Assembly: GCA_023053685.1 (NCBI GenBank)
Contig: JALIGW010000005.1
Location: 28,756,501 to 28,820,500, forward strand
DNA length: 64,000 bases
Source: Diadophis punctatus similis
Taxonomy: Eukaryota; Chordata; Lepidosauria; Squamata; Dipsadidae
Reading direction: 5' to 3'
Part shown: piece after piece, positions 22,505 to 35,623 of the stretch
How the letters are laid out: each line of letters begins with the position of its first letter
Numbering within the stretch: position 1 is the stretch's first letter
Notes under the pieces: model-generated
Databases searched by the model: none
What the model was told of the DNA's origin: nothing
Seen by the model: the letters and a program-made list of their open reading frames with translations, nothing else
Program-made: the position numbers and the translations under genes

Positions 22505-23021
22505 AAATGAAAGATAGAAATGAAACCAGAACTGTTTCTACTAGGAATCACTCATGAAAAATATGAAAAAGGACAGATATATCTAATTCTACATGTAATA
22601 ACTGCAGCAAGATTGATATACACGCAATATTGGAAAAATGAAAAAATTCCAACGGAAGAAGAAATAATAGAAAAAATATTGACATGTGCCGAAATGGATA
22701 GATTAACACTGGAAATGAAGGACAAGGGAGAGACGGAATACTATGCAATATGGGATAAATTTTATCAAAGGATAGAAAGGAAAAACAGTCCAAAAAGTTG
22801 AGAGTAAGAATTGAAAAAGGGGGAAAAAAAGAAGGCTCTTTGAATAGTGATGAGGGATGCATATGTAAGATCAAAAAAAGTAATGTACATGGAATAATAA
22901 TGGTATTTATTGTTATGTAAATATTATATAATGGAATGACAAATCAGGATGGTCACAAAGTGTCCAATGTTTTTAAATGTTTGTTTAATGTTTGTTTGTG
23001 TAAATAAAGAAACTTAAAAAA
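22505..23021 (+). mobile_element. L1 LINE 3' end (5'-truncated)
   Basis: It holds the last part of L1 ORF2, a 3'UTR of about 200 bp and an AATAAA-containing A-rich tail (about 23001-23021). It lies directly against the CR1 fragment. No clear target duplication found. Confidence 0.85.
22520..22801 (+). pseudogene. L1 ORF2 C-terminal fragment
   Basis: The frame reads PELFLLGITHEKYEK, VITAARLIYTQYWKN, KIPTEEEIIEKIL and AEMDRLTLEMKDK up to a TGA at 22799-22801. These blocks are the standard C-terminus of vertebrate L1 ORF2 proteins. Endonuclease and polymerase domains are missing because of 5' truncation. Confidence 0.88.
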
Positions 23022-23647
23022 GGATATAATTGTCCTATTCTCTCTAGTTTTGTTTTTCACTAAACATAATAAGATTTACACTGTTTTAAAATAATTTAAT
23101 CTCATTAGTCCTACTGATCACACTTTTGCTAATGACATACACACTAGTTACCATGATACCACTCAGTACCTTTAAAAGAAAAGATAGACATGTCAACTGT
23201 TCAGTGTTTCTGTTGCTTCTATTCAATTTAAATTGCCAAATGAGAAAAAAATATGGTTTTTAAAATTGTAATTCAGCTGTAGCTAACTCGTTCTGATATT
23301 GGTTCTATTAGACTTCTAATAGCATAAAAGCTAAAAGAAATCAAATCGTTCCACTTTCACATTCATAATTATGTGCAATTAAAATCTTTACATACCCAAA
23401 AGTCTAATAGGAAAGTCTTGCACCCTTCAACTGTCATTCCTCATTATCTACAAGCCCAACAATTTTACAGTGACACACTGTACTCTATGCGATGTGTTAA
23501 AAAGAAATATATTTTACTGATGTATGTGTTATTTAATTTCTCTGAATTAGCTTTTTGATATGGATGCTAATTGTTTTCTTTGAAAGGAGTCACCATAGAT
23601 ATATGATTTCTTTAGGCCTGTTGCTCTTCAAAAATAGAGTTAATTGC

Positions 23648-23679
<32 letters not shown>

Positions 23680-24077
23680 CACATGCATATCCAAAATCAA
23701 AGAAGTGAATCTTAATATAACTCTCTGATAGTGCATTAAAAAGAAATGCTTTTCTAATTGTGATCTATAGATGTCTTGCTGACTCTTGAAATTTTCCCTT
23801 CTTAGTTTATTCATGACATGAAGCAAGATGCATCAGTTTAGCAAAATTAGCTTTTTTTAAAAAAAAGAAGCATCATGTCACTTCAGCTCACAATATACTC
23901 AAGTTCTGCTTGTAAACTATAATCTCCAATGTGTGGCATATTTATTTGGTATCATGGAATGAATTTATACCAACCAATGCTACATTTCAGAGTTCAGCCT
24001 GGGTGAACCACATGTACCACATATACAGAAGATTTAGGTGACTATCTGCATTTTCCACAATTAAGAAAAAAAGACTC
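23022..24077. other. Unique AT-rich DNA with a (TG)n tract
   Basis: A (TG)n array lies at about 23650-23676. Otherwise no feature recognised. Confidence 0.4.
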
Positions 24078-24310
24078 ATATTTATGACCGTTGCTGAGTC
24101 TCAAGGTCATGTGATCACCTTTTGCAACCTTCTCGCAAGCAAAGCCAATGGGGAAGCCAGATTCACTGAATAACTAGGTTACTAACTTATCAACTGCAGT
24201 GATTAACCACTGTGGCAAGAAAGGTCGTAAAATGGGGCAAAACTCATTTAACAAATGATTCACTTAACAACAGAAATTTGGGCTCAATTGTGGTTGTAAG
24301 TATGTCATAA
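24078..24310. mobile_element. TA-class palindromic element, partial
   Basis: TTTATGACCGTTGCTGAG, GATCACCTTTTGCAACCTTC, GTCGTAAAATGGGGC and CTCAATTGTGGTTGTAAG match this family. The left part is lost. Confidence 0.82.
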
Positions 24311-24740
24311 CTTGCAACATTTAAGAAAGTGATTTCTTTTGAATTTAAAGACTATTTGATAAAACTTCTCACACGCAATCCGTCAATCTTCACCTAGGAC
24401 CATGCTTATGGGTTCTCATTACAAGATCTGACACTTCAAGGCTGACTGTCTGCTACTTGAGCATTCTGTCTTCTCCTTGCAAGCATGCCCTTCTTCCTTC
24501 CTATCTTCTGTCTCTCCACCTGAAATCACACTGGTCTCCGGATAGCCTGAGGTCTAATTCACAGTCATAGTCAATGAGAGGCAGGGTTAGAGTAATGCCA
24601 TTCGAAGTAACCATTTCTCTGGTGCTAAGTCCTTAGTCCTCTATACTGACTCTGCTAGAGGGAGCAGATTTTGCTGCGTCCGTTTGGCAAGAAGCATATC
24701 ACTTCATCTAAGGAGGAATCATAAGTCCCTTGATGTAAAG
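24311..24740. other. Unique DNA, no feature recognised
   Basis: No exon or repeat identified. The last 8 bases are the target duplication of the next element. Confidence 0.4.
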
Positions 24741-25085
24741 CAGGGGTGTCAAACTCGATTTCATTGAGGGCCGCATCAGGGTTGTTTTTGTGTGTGTGTG
24801 TGTGGCCAGGGGAGCATGGCCAGCTCGACATCACTCGTGTTGGGGGCACCTGTGGCGGCCTGAGCACTCTGCCAGCGAAAATGGGCTCCCGAGCTCCGTT
24901 TTAGGCTGCAACGGTTTCCTGCAAGCCTCTGCCAGTGAAAATGGAGCTTGGGAGGGCCACGGGCGTTTTTACTGGCAGAGGCACCATGGGCCGGTCCTTT
25001 GCTGTTTCTAGGGCAGCCCTGCGGGCCAAATCTAAGCACCCCATGGGCCGGATCTGACCCTCTGGCCTCAAGTTTGACACACCTG
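24741..25085. mobile_element. hAT-like MITE, 345 bp, exact 8-bp TSD
   Basis: CAGGGGTGTCAAACTCG to AGTTTGACACACCTG, flanked by perfect ATGTAAAG (24733-24740 and 25086-25093). The interior is GC-rich (GCCAGCGAAAATGGGCTCC repeated with changes) and includes a (GT)n tract. Same terminal family as 457-591 and 58302-58436 but with a longer interior. Confidence 0.92.
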
Positions 25086-25093
25086 ATGTAAAG

Positions 25094-25833
25094 GGAGCAC
25101 AATTGTTGCTAACTGCTGCGGCACGACTTCTCTACAACAGAGGGGATTTTAAAAAGGAAGAAAAGAAGAAGTCTGATGTATAGATTTTTTCAAAATGTTA
25201 CAGAAGCTTGACCTACTTTATTTGTAGAAGTTTTACCTCAAAGATGATCATTTTGTTCCGTTCACCCTTTTTACCATGTAAAAAGATGCCAAGTTCCATA
25301 TTATTAGAGACTATAATGTAAATAGCTGGTTTTAACTGGTTTCTAATGACTACACTTATATAGTAAGAGTAAAATGTTTTCTTGGAAAGAGAAGTGCTTT
25401 CGCCATTTTTAAAGAAGTGTTATCCTAAGCAGAGCGATAATGAGATAGAAACAGTAGGGAATCAAGAACAGAAGAAACACTATATGTGAGAAGGAAATGG
25501 ATTCTCTCTCTCTCTCTCTCTCTCTCTCATAGTACAAAGTGACGCTAGTATAATAAAATCCAAATATAACAAAATGGAAATATGATTTCTCTGTTCTTTT
25601 ATCTGCATCATTTACAGGCCCTTTTTTCAATTCTAAGATTAGTTGCATTTTAGATCAGCTTCAGCTGATCATAAAGACAAATTATTGTCTTTTTCTTGGC
25701 CCTGTGGAAGTACTTAATGTTTGATATGTAATAAGATGCTAAACCCAATTGATGAACTGCAGTAAGACCATATAATATTAAAGTAATTCTCAACACTGTC
25801 AATAGGAGGAGATATCATAATATTGACTTCTGT
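25094..25833. other. Unique DNA with a (TC)n tract
   Basis: (TC)14 lies at about 25501-25528. No gene recognised. Confidence 0.4.
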
Positions 25834-26056
25834 CATAGTGGTTAAAGTGCAGTATTGCAAGCAAACTCTGCCAACAATCTGGAGTTCAGTCCTGATGGAG
25901 CTCAAAGCTGACTCAGCCTTCTAGCCTTCCGAAGCTGGTAAAATGAGGACCCAAATTGTTGGGGGAAATATGCAAATAATGCTTACATTGTAAACCACTC
26001 AGAAAGTGCTGTGAAGCACTATAGGGCAATATATAAGCCTAAATGCTATTTTTGAG
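25834..26056 (+). mobile_element. tRNA-derived SINE, 5'-truncated
   Basis: TAGTGGTTAAAGTGCAGTAT, GGAGTTCAGTCCTG, AGCTGACTCAGCCTTC and GGCAATATATAAGCCTAAAT match 19669-19882. The A box is partly missing. Confidence 0.82.
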
Positions 26057-26339
26057 AAGCACCTTAAACAATGGACTGGAGAACTAGCAGATAAATAAGC
26101 ATTATTGTGGACTTGTTGATTTTGGAAAGTTAAAGTACTGTACTAGATGAATCTGAAAAAAATATTTCCTTTTGTAACATTTTATAAAAGAATATATGAA
26201 TATCTTGAAATTAACAGTAAGAAATCCCCCCCTTAGGAAAGTTTTAGTGGTTGGAAACTAAAGATATAATAAGAGGGGACTTTGAAGGTTGACTAGGCAG
26301 AAGAGAGAGAACTAAAGGTTGCAATGAAAGGAGAAGAGA

Positions 26340-27350
26340 CTCGTTATTACAATGAAGCAATACTATTTTACTATAGAACAAATTAAGACTTTGGGAACAA
26401 TGTACTCAGAAATTACTTACAAGACAATCTATACTATAAAAATGGTTATAGAAGAAGAGCAGATTTTACTGGATAAAACAGAGGCTGAGGCTGATTTGAA
26501 AATGGATTTGAAAATGGATTTTAAAAAATCCCAGGCTAAAAGAGTGATACAGGAAAAAAACACTGTGGGGTTAAAAATGGTTTTAAAGATGCCAAACTAC
26601 AAGAGTGATATGAAAAAATATGCCACAATGGATTTACATTTGAGACTAGCTGATATCTTAATATCTAAAGGGAACATACAAATAATAAATAAGAAGAATC
26701 ATTTGGAACATTTTCTTATCTTGGATTTAAACTACTGTAGTTGTTCCTGAAAGAAGACAAAAGAAAAAAAATGATAAGACATCGACTAGTAGGATATTAT
26801 TTGATGGAATTAAAGATCAAGATTTATAAAAGTAAGCAGATGGAATATAAAATGAACTTATCTGATCAGGTTTAAAATTTATGGGTTGTGGTTTCTGGCA
26901 GTTATTAATGGATTTTCTGTTTTACTGGCACTGAATGACAAGTTTTGAAGATCTACTTATAAATGAGGAGATATTTCTTTTGCTTAATTCTTAGAGAAAG
27001 TTGTAAGTTTGAATACAAAATGGATTTATTTGAGTACGGTTAAATATAGATACAGTATGTTGCTATTTATAGTAACTCTTAGTAGACGGATAAGTTTTTA
27101 TAATTTGTTATTGATAAGGGATGAGGTATGGAAGCTTTTAAAATTCAAATACTAGAGAATGGGTTAAATAATGGAAGTTGTTTATACTTGTCTGGAGGGA
27201 TTGGTAAAACATTTTTAATATCTCTTTTCTTTTTATTTCTTTATTTTCTTTCTATCTCATTGCATTTTCTTTTTCTTTTCTTCTTTTTTTCTGATTGGTA
27301 TTAGTTTTTTTTATGTCTGCATATGTAAATATTAATAAATTATTATACAA
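26340..27350 (+). mobile_element. Degenerate L1-like or other non-LTR element (tentative)
   Basis: A 132-codon frame (26352-26747) is rich in K, E, M and I with a repeated KMDLKMDF pattern. A long AT-rich tail region follows, with a T-rich tract (27190-27300) and an ATTAATAAATTATTA end. The layout of a short charged frame plus AT-rich 3' part resembles ORF1-only L1-type elements, as at 48735-50800. I could not match it to a family. Confidence 0.3.
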
Positions 27351-28608
27351 AAAAGATAATAATATTATGGCTGCTGGTGGTCCCTAATTTATTAAATACA
27401 TTTTCATGTATTCTACAGGGGTTCAATATGATGATGATTGTCTTTTAAAACATATATTTATATATTGATATCTTAGTACTTCTGCTCTACCTGAATGTAT
27501 AAATTATCAAAAGTTCTTGATTTCCTTTTTTTATTTTTATATAAATATAATGTACAAAAAAGTCATGGATAAATCCAAAGACATTTGCAGAGCTTTAAAT
27601 AGAGTTGATTTTTTAAAAAAATTCTGTTTGTTTGTAGAATACAGAAGATCCAAATTAAGTAATTGGAGTTGAAGTGTAATCATCTTGATAGCTACTTGGA
27701 AGATTTTCATTATCACTTCATTTTTGTTTACGATGGTGAGCAGATGGTGTGTGAGCATGATAGTTCAGCTGCATGTATCATTTCCCAAAAATATGACTGG
27801 AAGCAGCATGCAAATAAAGTGATAGGAATATATTTTTCTATTGACGAACCAGTGAAACATGTATCGCAGAGCTGCATAAATAAATATCAGTTGACATATG
27901 TTAACATGTTCTGTCGTGTCTCCATTTTGCCTCATAGCTTAGACATAAACACAAGATTTATATAATTTACAGGTTTGTCAGGGTATGTTTTATATATAGT
28001 AAATAACCAAATGTGGCATGTGTAATGTAAGCTACAAAAAGAAGAAGGAGCAAGAGGCGGCAGCATAAGGGGCACAATATGGATGGGGTTTTTGATATTA
28101 AAAATTGTGATACTGAACCATGTCCCTGGGAATAGGGCTAGAAACTTAAGGCTCTCCTATCTTCCACACAGATTCTTGTTCTGAATCTTGACTTACATTG
28201 TGTCTTTTTAAAAAGTGGAACTGTATGTCACATAATCTACCGTGGGCACCTAATTTAATCTGTGCTACCATGCTAGCATGCAGTGAAGAATACTAACTCA
28301 TTGCCAATACTGAAGTAAGTTGTTGAATCTTTGCATTGAGGAGGGAAAGAATAACATTCACTGTGAGCAAGAAGATGTTTTGGAATTATATGCTTTTCAG
28401 AAGCATTTAGTCTAAAGGTATCTGGCTGGGAATCCTGGGAATGGTAATCCTAACCTGGAGGTAATGCCTACCTGGAGAGCATTAGATCCAGTAAAGGGAG
28501 GCTACAGCCCATGAGGAGAAGAATATGTTGGTGAACTAGTGCTTTGTTTTAATTCAACTTGACAGTCATCACGTTGAGTCTCAAGCCACATCCTGGCACA
28601 GGGTACAA
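27351..28608. other. Unique AT-rich DNA, no gene recognised
   Basis: A 100-codon frame at 27663-27965 shows no known motif and reads like chance. No repeat recognised. Confidence 0.35.
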
Positions 28609-28998
28609 TACACGTAGTCCTCGACTTAAAACAGCTCATTTAGTGAACGTTCAAAGTTACAGCGGCACTGAAAAAAGTGACTTGTGACCATTTTTCACAC
28701 TTATGACCTTTGCAGCATCCCCATGGTCACATGATCAAAATTCAGATGCTTGGCAACTGGTTCATATTTATGACGGTTGCCATGTCCTGGAGTCATGCGA
28801 TCACCTTTTGCGACCTTCCCGCAAGCAAAGTCAATGAGGAAGCCAGATTCACTTAACTGTCACTAACTTAACAAATGCAATGATTCAATTAACAACTGTG
28901 GCAAGAAAAGTTGTAAAATGGGGCAAACTCAATCAACAAATGTTTCTCTTAGCAACATAAATTTTGGGCTCAATTGTGGTCGTAACTCGAGGACTATA
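28609..28998. mobile_element. TA-class palindromic element, near full length
   Basis: It begins TACACGTAGTCCTCGACTTA and ends CGTAACTCGAGGACTATA. The two halves contain the family words GTTCAAAGTTACAGCGGCAC and AAAATGGGGCAAACTCAA. It inserts at TA like pogo/Tigger elements and has no transposase frame. Confidence 0.85.
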
Positions 28999-29819
28999 CA
29001 GGCAATATTTGAAAGACCCAAGTGCCTGACTGACATTCAGCTAGCTATAGTTACAGAAAAGGATGACCCAATGCTTCCTCATCATTCTTATGCTGCAATG
29101 GTTAACAAAACAACCAACCCTGTTCCAAACAAGGACACCATGATTTTACTCAGAATCTGAACAAATACAAACCACATCCATTATGTTCCAAATCCTAGGA
29201 ACATAAACTGTTACAGCTATTAAAGTGCAAGACAAAAAGCATATTAAAAATGAATGCAAGGCGAGCGAAGTTGAAGTTTCAGGGTTTATTTTTGAGATAT
29301 ATGATTCCACATATGCTATACACAAGCTACGTCAGGTAAGGTTCCAACCTTTATCTCTATTAATCATTTCAGAATAAATACAAGATTTATAGTTCATTCT
29401 TTGGGGTCTATTTGGGACATTATTACTGGGTGGAAAGTATAAAGTGAGACGTCAAAATCCTACTTCATCACACATTTTTCCACAATCTTATTCCTCGGGG
29501 AGTATCTCTGGGATCTGTGAGGAAACCAATGTTTTTAAAATAGTTCATGTATGATTTTGTGCATAATATATGCTTATATGGGGTAGTAGAATCTAAAAAG
29601 GCTGTGAAGATCTTCAGAAAGATCCCTTGAAACTGGATGATTGCTCAACCAAATGGAAAATGCCATTATACTTTAAGTATGGGTAAAATTATACATATTG
29701 GGGCAAACTTCCTATCTTCACAATTGTGCGTGAAGATTCATTATGAAAGGGATAGAACTGAGTCCATATTGCAACATCCTTACAGAAATCTGTGATCTGG
29801 AATACATCTTATGACTGGT
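28999..29819. other. Unique DNA, no gene recognised
   Basis: No repeat or coding exon recognised. Confidence 0.4.
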
Positions 29820-30212
29820 TAATCTTCATCTTATGACTGGTTGCTTAATGACCACTCACAGGTATGAACTATCTGAAACATGGGACTCCGAACTTCTGAT
29901 AGTTGCTCTACCCTATAGCCATCATATTTCAGGTGCTTGGCAATATGGCTTCATTTATGGCTGCTTGCAGTGTCTCGTAGTCACATAACTGAGTTTTATA
30001 ATGGTTTTGCCAAAAAGTGGTACTTCTGGATTTTGGCAAAACCCATAGTGAATAAATAGGTTTGCACTTATGACAGCTCCATTTGTTTAACAGCCACCAC
30101 AAAAACTTCATAAGATTGAGTTAGTCATGTGACTGACCCATTTTAGGACTGTTATGTCTTATAACAGGTAATGGGTGGGTTCCATTATGGTCTTAACTCA
30201 AGAACCACCTGT
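29820..30212. mobile_element. Diverged TA-class palindromic element
   Basis: GGTGCTTGGCAATATGGCTT, TTATGACAGCTCC and the end GGTCTTAACTCAAGAACC-ACCTGTA follow the family pattern, but the interior differs, so it is an older or related subfamily. Confidence 0.6.
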
Positions 30213-32729
30213 ATGATTCCGACCATATCAGAATACCTATACATAATAGAGTCATACAAAAGGATTTCTGCAAGCTATAGGGAAGATCCTTAGGTCCACA
30301 GTCTCTTATTTTATTGTTTAGAGCAAAATAAATTGTATTTTGGAAGTCTGAGATTTCAAAGTTCAATAAATCTCAGCACTGCCCTAATAAAGTATATCAA
30401 CTCACCTTCTAATGGACATATACATATACAGGTGTAAAAGAAACGTGACAGATTTCTCTGGGATAAAAGTTAGGGAGTTACACTCAAAAAGAAAATCACA
30501 ATGGGAAAAATATTAGCTATAGGCAAAGACCACTATCATTTGTCCTTCTCTCATGCAAAAACTAACAAACGCCACCTTTGGACGAGCTGGGGAATTGCAC
30601 TAAAATTTGCAAAACGTGTAACAAAAGTACGGCATATTCATGAGACAGAACATATTCATGAGTAGAGCCACTTTAGGCATCTAATGAAATAAGCAATAGC
30701 TTATGAAAGCTTATTCCTTTTAAAAACATTTGTTGGCTAGAAAAGATGCTACCAGACTCCACCCCCACCCCCACCCCCGCTAACAGAGTAAGACAGTTTT
30801 TCTCCTAAGCATCCATAGTAGCAAAAGGTTCATTCCTCCATAGTTTACTTAAATGTCGGTGTGCCTTCCTGTATATGCATATCTGGAGTAACTTTTTTTA
30901 ATGATTACAATTCATTCAAAAATATTTTTATTGTGTGAGCTTTCCATTTTTTAGAAGACTTTCTATTAAGTTGCTTTGTTAGGAAGTATAGTAAAAACTC
31001 TGGCATCTGAACCTCTTTCTACTTTTATATTTTGTGACCATAATTTAATGCTGGAAAGGAAATAAGACCATGAATCAACATTAATAAAAACTTTTCCTTC
31101 TCATAACATTCCTAGAATAGACGGTGTTTTGTAACATAATCCTTTGAATTTGCATTGACCTGGTTGTGACCTGCTCTATACATAAAAAGTATAAAATTAT
31201 AGACCCAACAGAAGCATGTCTTCATTCAAAAGTCACAACATTGTGGAGTAAGCCAAGGATAAATCACTCTTTTGGGTGATGGAGGAGCTTCAAAGCTGTA
31301 GTTAAGATACCTCTGGTATATTCGGCATAGATTCCAAGCAAGCAAAATGTGCTCTGTCTAACTTTTTCAACATTAACTTGGCATCTCTCACAAAATTCCA
31401 CACTTTGAAGGTCACAGAAGAACAGTAGTATAAGTAGAGGGATTTTTTAAAAACATATCTGATGCCAGCAGGATATAATCCTATATTTTTCGCTGAGGGG
31501 CAGAGCAGACAGCTGCACACATGGAAAACAAGTTTTTAGTGAGAATTATGCTATAATGAAAAGAATTAACAGGCTGGATACCTTTTAATTTTCCTTATTA
31601 CTGAAGATTCTTCTGTGGCATATTGACCATGCAAACCTAATCATCCTATCGCTGATTCCATCTCAATTCTTGGAGCCAGTTCCCCAAGAACAGGAAGCTA
31701 ACACTCCAATCCCACTGTATTCTATGTTTGGCCTGGTTAAAGAACAAATTGCCTGTCCTTGTGAGGTCTCTCTTGATGGAAGTCACTAGTCTGGATAGAG
31801 CCAGAAGCTTAATATTGCATTTCTATGCTGTGAACTATTTAGTGCCCATCCAAAGAGAAGAGCACACACCTTTACTTTATTAATTGACTATTTTTCAGTT
31901 TTGAAAATAAAGTTTCACATTTATACCACTGCCTGTTTAGGCTAAGTGGCAGTTCTTCATCAATGGTAATAAGCAAAAGTGTAGTATTTCTTGTTTGGGT
32001 TGATGAAGTATCACATCCTTGGAGTCAGGAAGGAATTATCTAAATTATTGGACTGAAGTTGCTTCCAATCTTGATCATTATGAACATAACTGGCCACCTT
32101 CTGAAACACGATTCTCCTGTTCAGTGCAACTCATCTTTTCTGGTTTAAAATGAATTCCTTTTGACAGCAGTGCTGAGATATTTGCTATGGCTATGTGAGC
32201 TGCTCTCTCGAGAATAAGCATAGCAATTTTTTTTTCACTCTCAGAAAGTAATTTTGAATGACAACTTTTCGTCCAAGCCCCTCGCATTCCATTATGACAG
32301 AAGGAGTATATGCTATTTGATACCGGGTAATGCACAGTAATTACTTGTCCATTGCTCTCCATGACACTACTGTAATCGGCAGCCGGTCAACGTTTGAATT
32401 ACTGCTGCTTGGAAAATTGAGCTGACATTGATACTATGATAAGGATGATAGCAAAAAGAGGGAAAGTCTCCTCATGCAAATACAGTAGCTGGAGTTACCA
32501 TTGGCTCCATATATTTTGAAATGCTATATGCCACTCAGATCGAGACACCTGCCTTTTGGTTAACATTTTTCCCCCTTTTAGATACAATAGGACAAACGTG
32601 GAATAAATTAGCTGTTGCGCCTTCTAAAAGGTCACTGAAATGCCAGGGGATTTTAAATTATCGTTGGATTCTATTCAAAGATGCCTCTGTGAAGATTGAT
32701 TGCTGCTTTATTTAGATCAATCCAGCTGC
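30213..32729. other. Unique DNA, conserved-element-like in part
   Basis: 2.5 kb with no transposon or microsatellite. 32080-32600 has balanced composition, sparse low complexity and an open 95-codon minus-strand frame (32078-32362) without recognisable domains. It looks like a conserved noncoding element or a lone exon. I cannot tell which. Confidence 0.3.

Positions 32730-32732
<3 letters not shown>

Positions 32733-32790
<58 letters not shown>
32733..32790. repeat. (GAT)n microsatellite
   Basis: About 19 GAT units, pure. Confidence 0.97.
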
Positions 32791-32791
<1 letters not shown>

Positions 32792-33017
32792 AGGGATGCT
32801 TAATGTCAGTTCCCTATTAACAAGGACAGGGCCACAAACGTCAGACCAAGAATGTTATAAATATTGAGGAAGTGTTAAGTTTCTTGAAAGTTCCCATCAT
32901 TTCGTTTAGAAAAAAAACTGATAAGATTTGGGATGATCTGATCTCATTTGCTTTATAAACTAGAGAAAGAAGTACCATGGTATACCAGCCTGTATAATGT
33001 CCCAAAGACTGGTATAC

Positions 33018-33150
33018 CTGTATGTCTTCTTCGCTTCTTGGATGAGAACTGAAATGTCTTCAAGGAAAGACAAAATCCAGTTGACTTTAGATAAAGCACC
33101 TATGATCTGGATGACTGAGAATTTCCATAGACATTCAGTCTATATAATGT
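33018..33150 (+). repeat. Dispersed hammerhead-like repeat, sense copy
   Basis: CGCTTCTTGGATGAGAAC, TGAAATGTCTTCAAGG, AAAATCCAGTTGACTTTAG and GACTGAGAATTTCCATAGAC match in reverse the repeat at 36281-36610. The CTGANGA box is mutated here, so only the stem and GAAAT remain. Confidence 0.6.
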
Positions 33151-34565
33151 TCTTCAAGAGAAAGAGTATAATAATATACAAAGAAGCTGGAATTTTACAA
33201 TAGTAGTTTCAAATCTGTGAAGGAAGAACAAGAAAGAAAACTATTGTTTTCTTGAGTAATAGCAGGCCTAACAAAACTTAGATTTTGCAACAGAAAACCA
33301 CATAGTTCTCTCAAGGGGATTATAGTGGAAGTATGCCACAGTTTAGGTTTTTCTCCATAATTGTCTTTCTCCTCTTCCTAATTCAGTTTGGAATAAATCT
33401 ATCATGACCATCTTGATACAACCTGCCACCACCTTCACTTTGATTTATAATGTGGCTCTTTGATGTCCCATTTGAAAGAGGCTATTTTTGTCCATAAGGG
33501 GGATTGACCATGGCAATAGTTTTAGTGCAATGACCAGTTTTATGCATTGACGCTACCATGGTGCTCAGTCTCACACATAATCATATATCATCGCACCTTT
33601 AATTGCCTCAGCATTAAATGCAGAGAGAATCGGCTCATTAATGTTTATACGAGAATTTTCTCCCCAAAATTATAGAAGTAAGACCCTTTGTTGTCCTGGT
33701 GATTTCATTTCCACTCTGTAGATAGAAAGACAGGACATAATAGCGATAATATTTTTTTCTTATCTCTGTCATGCATACACATTTATTGTGTGCACATCCT
33801 GTTAGACAAATTGTTCACAAGTTAGATGCTATGCTTATATCAAAACTGGCCACTGGGTTCCTTCATGTTTGTTTGTTTTGTTTATTTTTCATTTTGCTCT
33901 ACCTAAGATAGGTTTCTGGAGACAATATCTACCATATTCTCCTTATGGTTTGACGTTTCAAAAGGAGGCTAGAGTTAAGCTCCTGACTTAGCTCAGTTCT
34001 GGAAAGATTAGGTGAAAGTACCCTCCACAAATGAGCTTTGGCTATTACACCAACTACATCTTTTTCTGGAGGTTTTAAACCCACCTTCAATTATTTCCCT
34101 GTTTAATTTCAAGTAACAATATTGTAAAGTACTTTTAATGGACAACCTCTGAAGATGATTAAGAAATGTAAAGGTATTTTTCAAGATTTTTACTGAAACC
34201 AGCTAATTGGACTGTGGTATGGTCTTGTCATCAATTAGTTGTCACCAACTTATTCCTGCATTGAGTTCCAAGGGTATATATATTTTTAACTGTTGAACCC
34301 TTTAATCCTGGATACTTTTCCTCAGAAAGAAGTTTCATTGCATTCTGTGGGGCTTCCTTCCAGAGTTACAGTTTTCTTGGCTGTATTTGTGCAGATTTGG
34401 AAAACACAAAATGAAGAGATGTATTTCCAACAGATCCATCCCCTGATGGCTTCCACCTAATAAAGATACATTTCTTTCAGCAAGCATTTCTGAGGTAATG
34501 TTTTCAGAATTTCATTGTTGCTGCTGCTGCTTTCCTTCTCGCTTCTATTTTTAAATACCTTTAAA
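33151..34565. other. Unique AT-rich DNA, no gene recognised
   Basis: No repeat, RNA gene or coding exon recognised. Confidence 0.4.
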
Positions 34566-34959
34566 TACAGGTAGTACTCAATTTACTGCCCCAAATGAGC
34601 CCAAAACTTCTGTTACTGAGACATTTGTTAAGGGTTGTTTTGCCTCATTTTATCACCTTGCTTGCCACAACTTGTTAAGTGAACCACTGCATTTGTTGTT
34701 AATAACACGGTTGTTAAGAGAATGTGACTTCCCCATTGATTTTGCTTGTCAGAAGTTCACAAAAGCTGATCACATGACCCCAGGACACAGCAATCATCAT
34801 AAATATGAATCAGTTGCCAAGTATCTGAATTTTGTTCATGTGACCATGGGAATAATGCAGTGGTCATAAGTGTGAAAAACGGATATGTCATTTTTTTCAA
34901 TGCTGTTGTAACTTTAAATGGTCAGTAAATGAACCATTGTAAGTCGAAGACTACCTGTA
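34566..34959. mobile_element. TA-class palindromic element, complete (390 bp)
   Basis: CAGGTAGTACTCAATTTA at 34568 pairs with AAGTCGAAGACTACCTG ending 34957, flanked by TA (34566-34567, 34958-34959). The interior has GTCAGAAGTTCACAAAAGCT and CATGTGACCATGGGAAT. Best-preserved copy of the family in the window. Non-autonomous. Confidence 0.88.
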
Positions 34960-35623
34960 TATCTTATTCTTTTAATAAGCAAAGGACACAGATTCTTTAA
35001 GTAGGCATTATATCGCTTCTCTCTATTATGCAATTCTATTCTGTTAAAACACCATTCAAACTATTGTGCTTTCTTATTCTCTATTTGTATTAAACAACAA
35101 AGAAATGTAACATGAGGGCATTTTAGTATCTTAGGTCCAATGTGATAGCAAGTAGGTAAACATTAATGAAAAAAAATCAAATGTGATTTCCCTTCGTCTG
35201 CCTTACATTTGTGAATAAAATGTAAATTGAGATAACAGAATAATTCGCTAAAATCCTTGGATGCAATCATTGTTATGTTGTTTGAACAGAGGAAGAAAGA
35301 ATCAAATGTTAGGGAGAAAGACAATGTGCAATTATGTATGAATGCTAACACCCTAAGGGACAAATTACCCACAATGACAGCAAAATGTGGCACACTGTGC
35401 TGTGCGCCACTGAATAATTGACTTCCTGTTCTACTATGGGGAAAAACAGGAGGGGAGCAGAGGGTTTGCTTTGAAATGAATGTTAAAGCTCCCTGGCTGT
35501 GTTTCTAAAAAAAATCAGATCTGCAGAAATTTGGCAAATCTTTATTTTTCTGTCATTTCAGCGCTGGAGAATCTTTATGCCAAATGTATGTGGGAAATCC
35601 ACCCAAAGACAACAACAGTTTCC
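34960..35623. other. Unique DNA, no gene recognised
   Basis: No repeat recognised. Confidence 0.4.
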
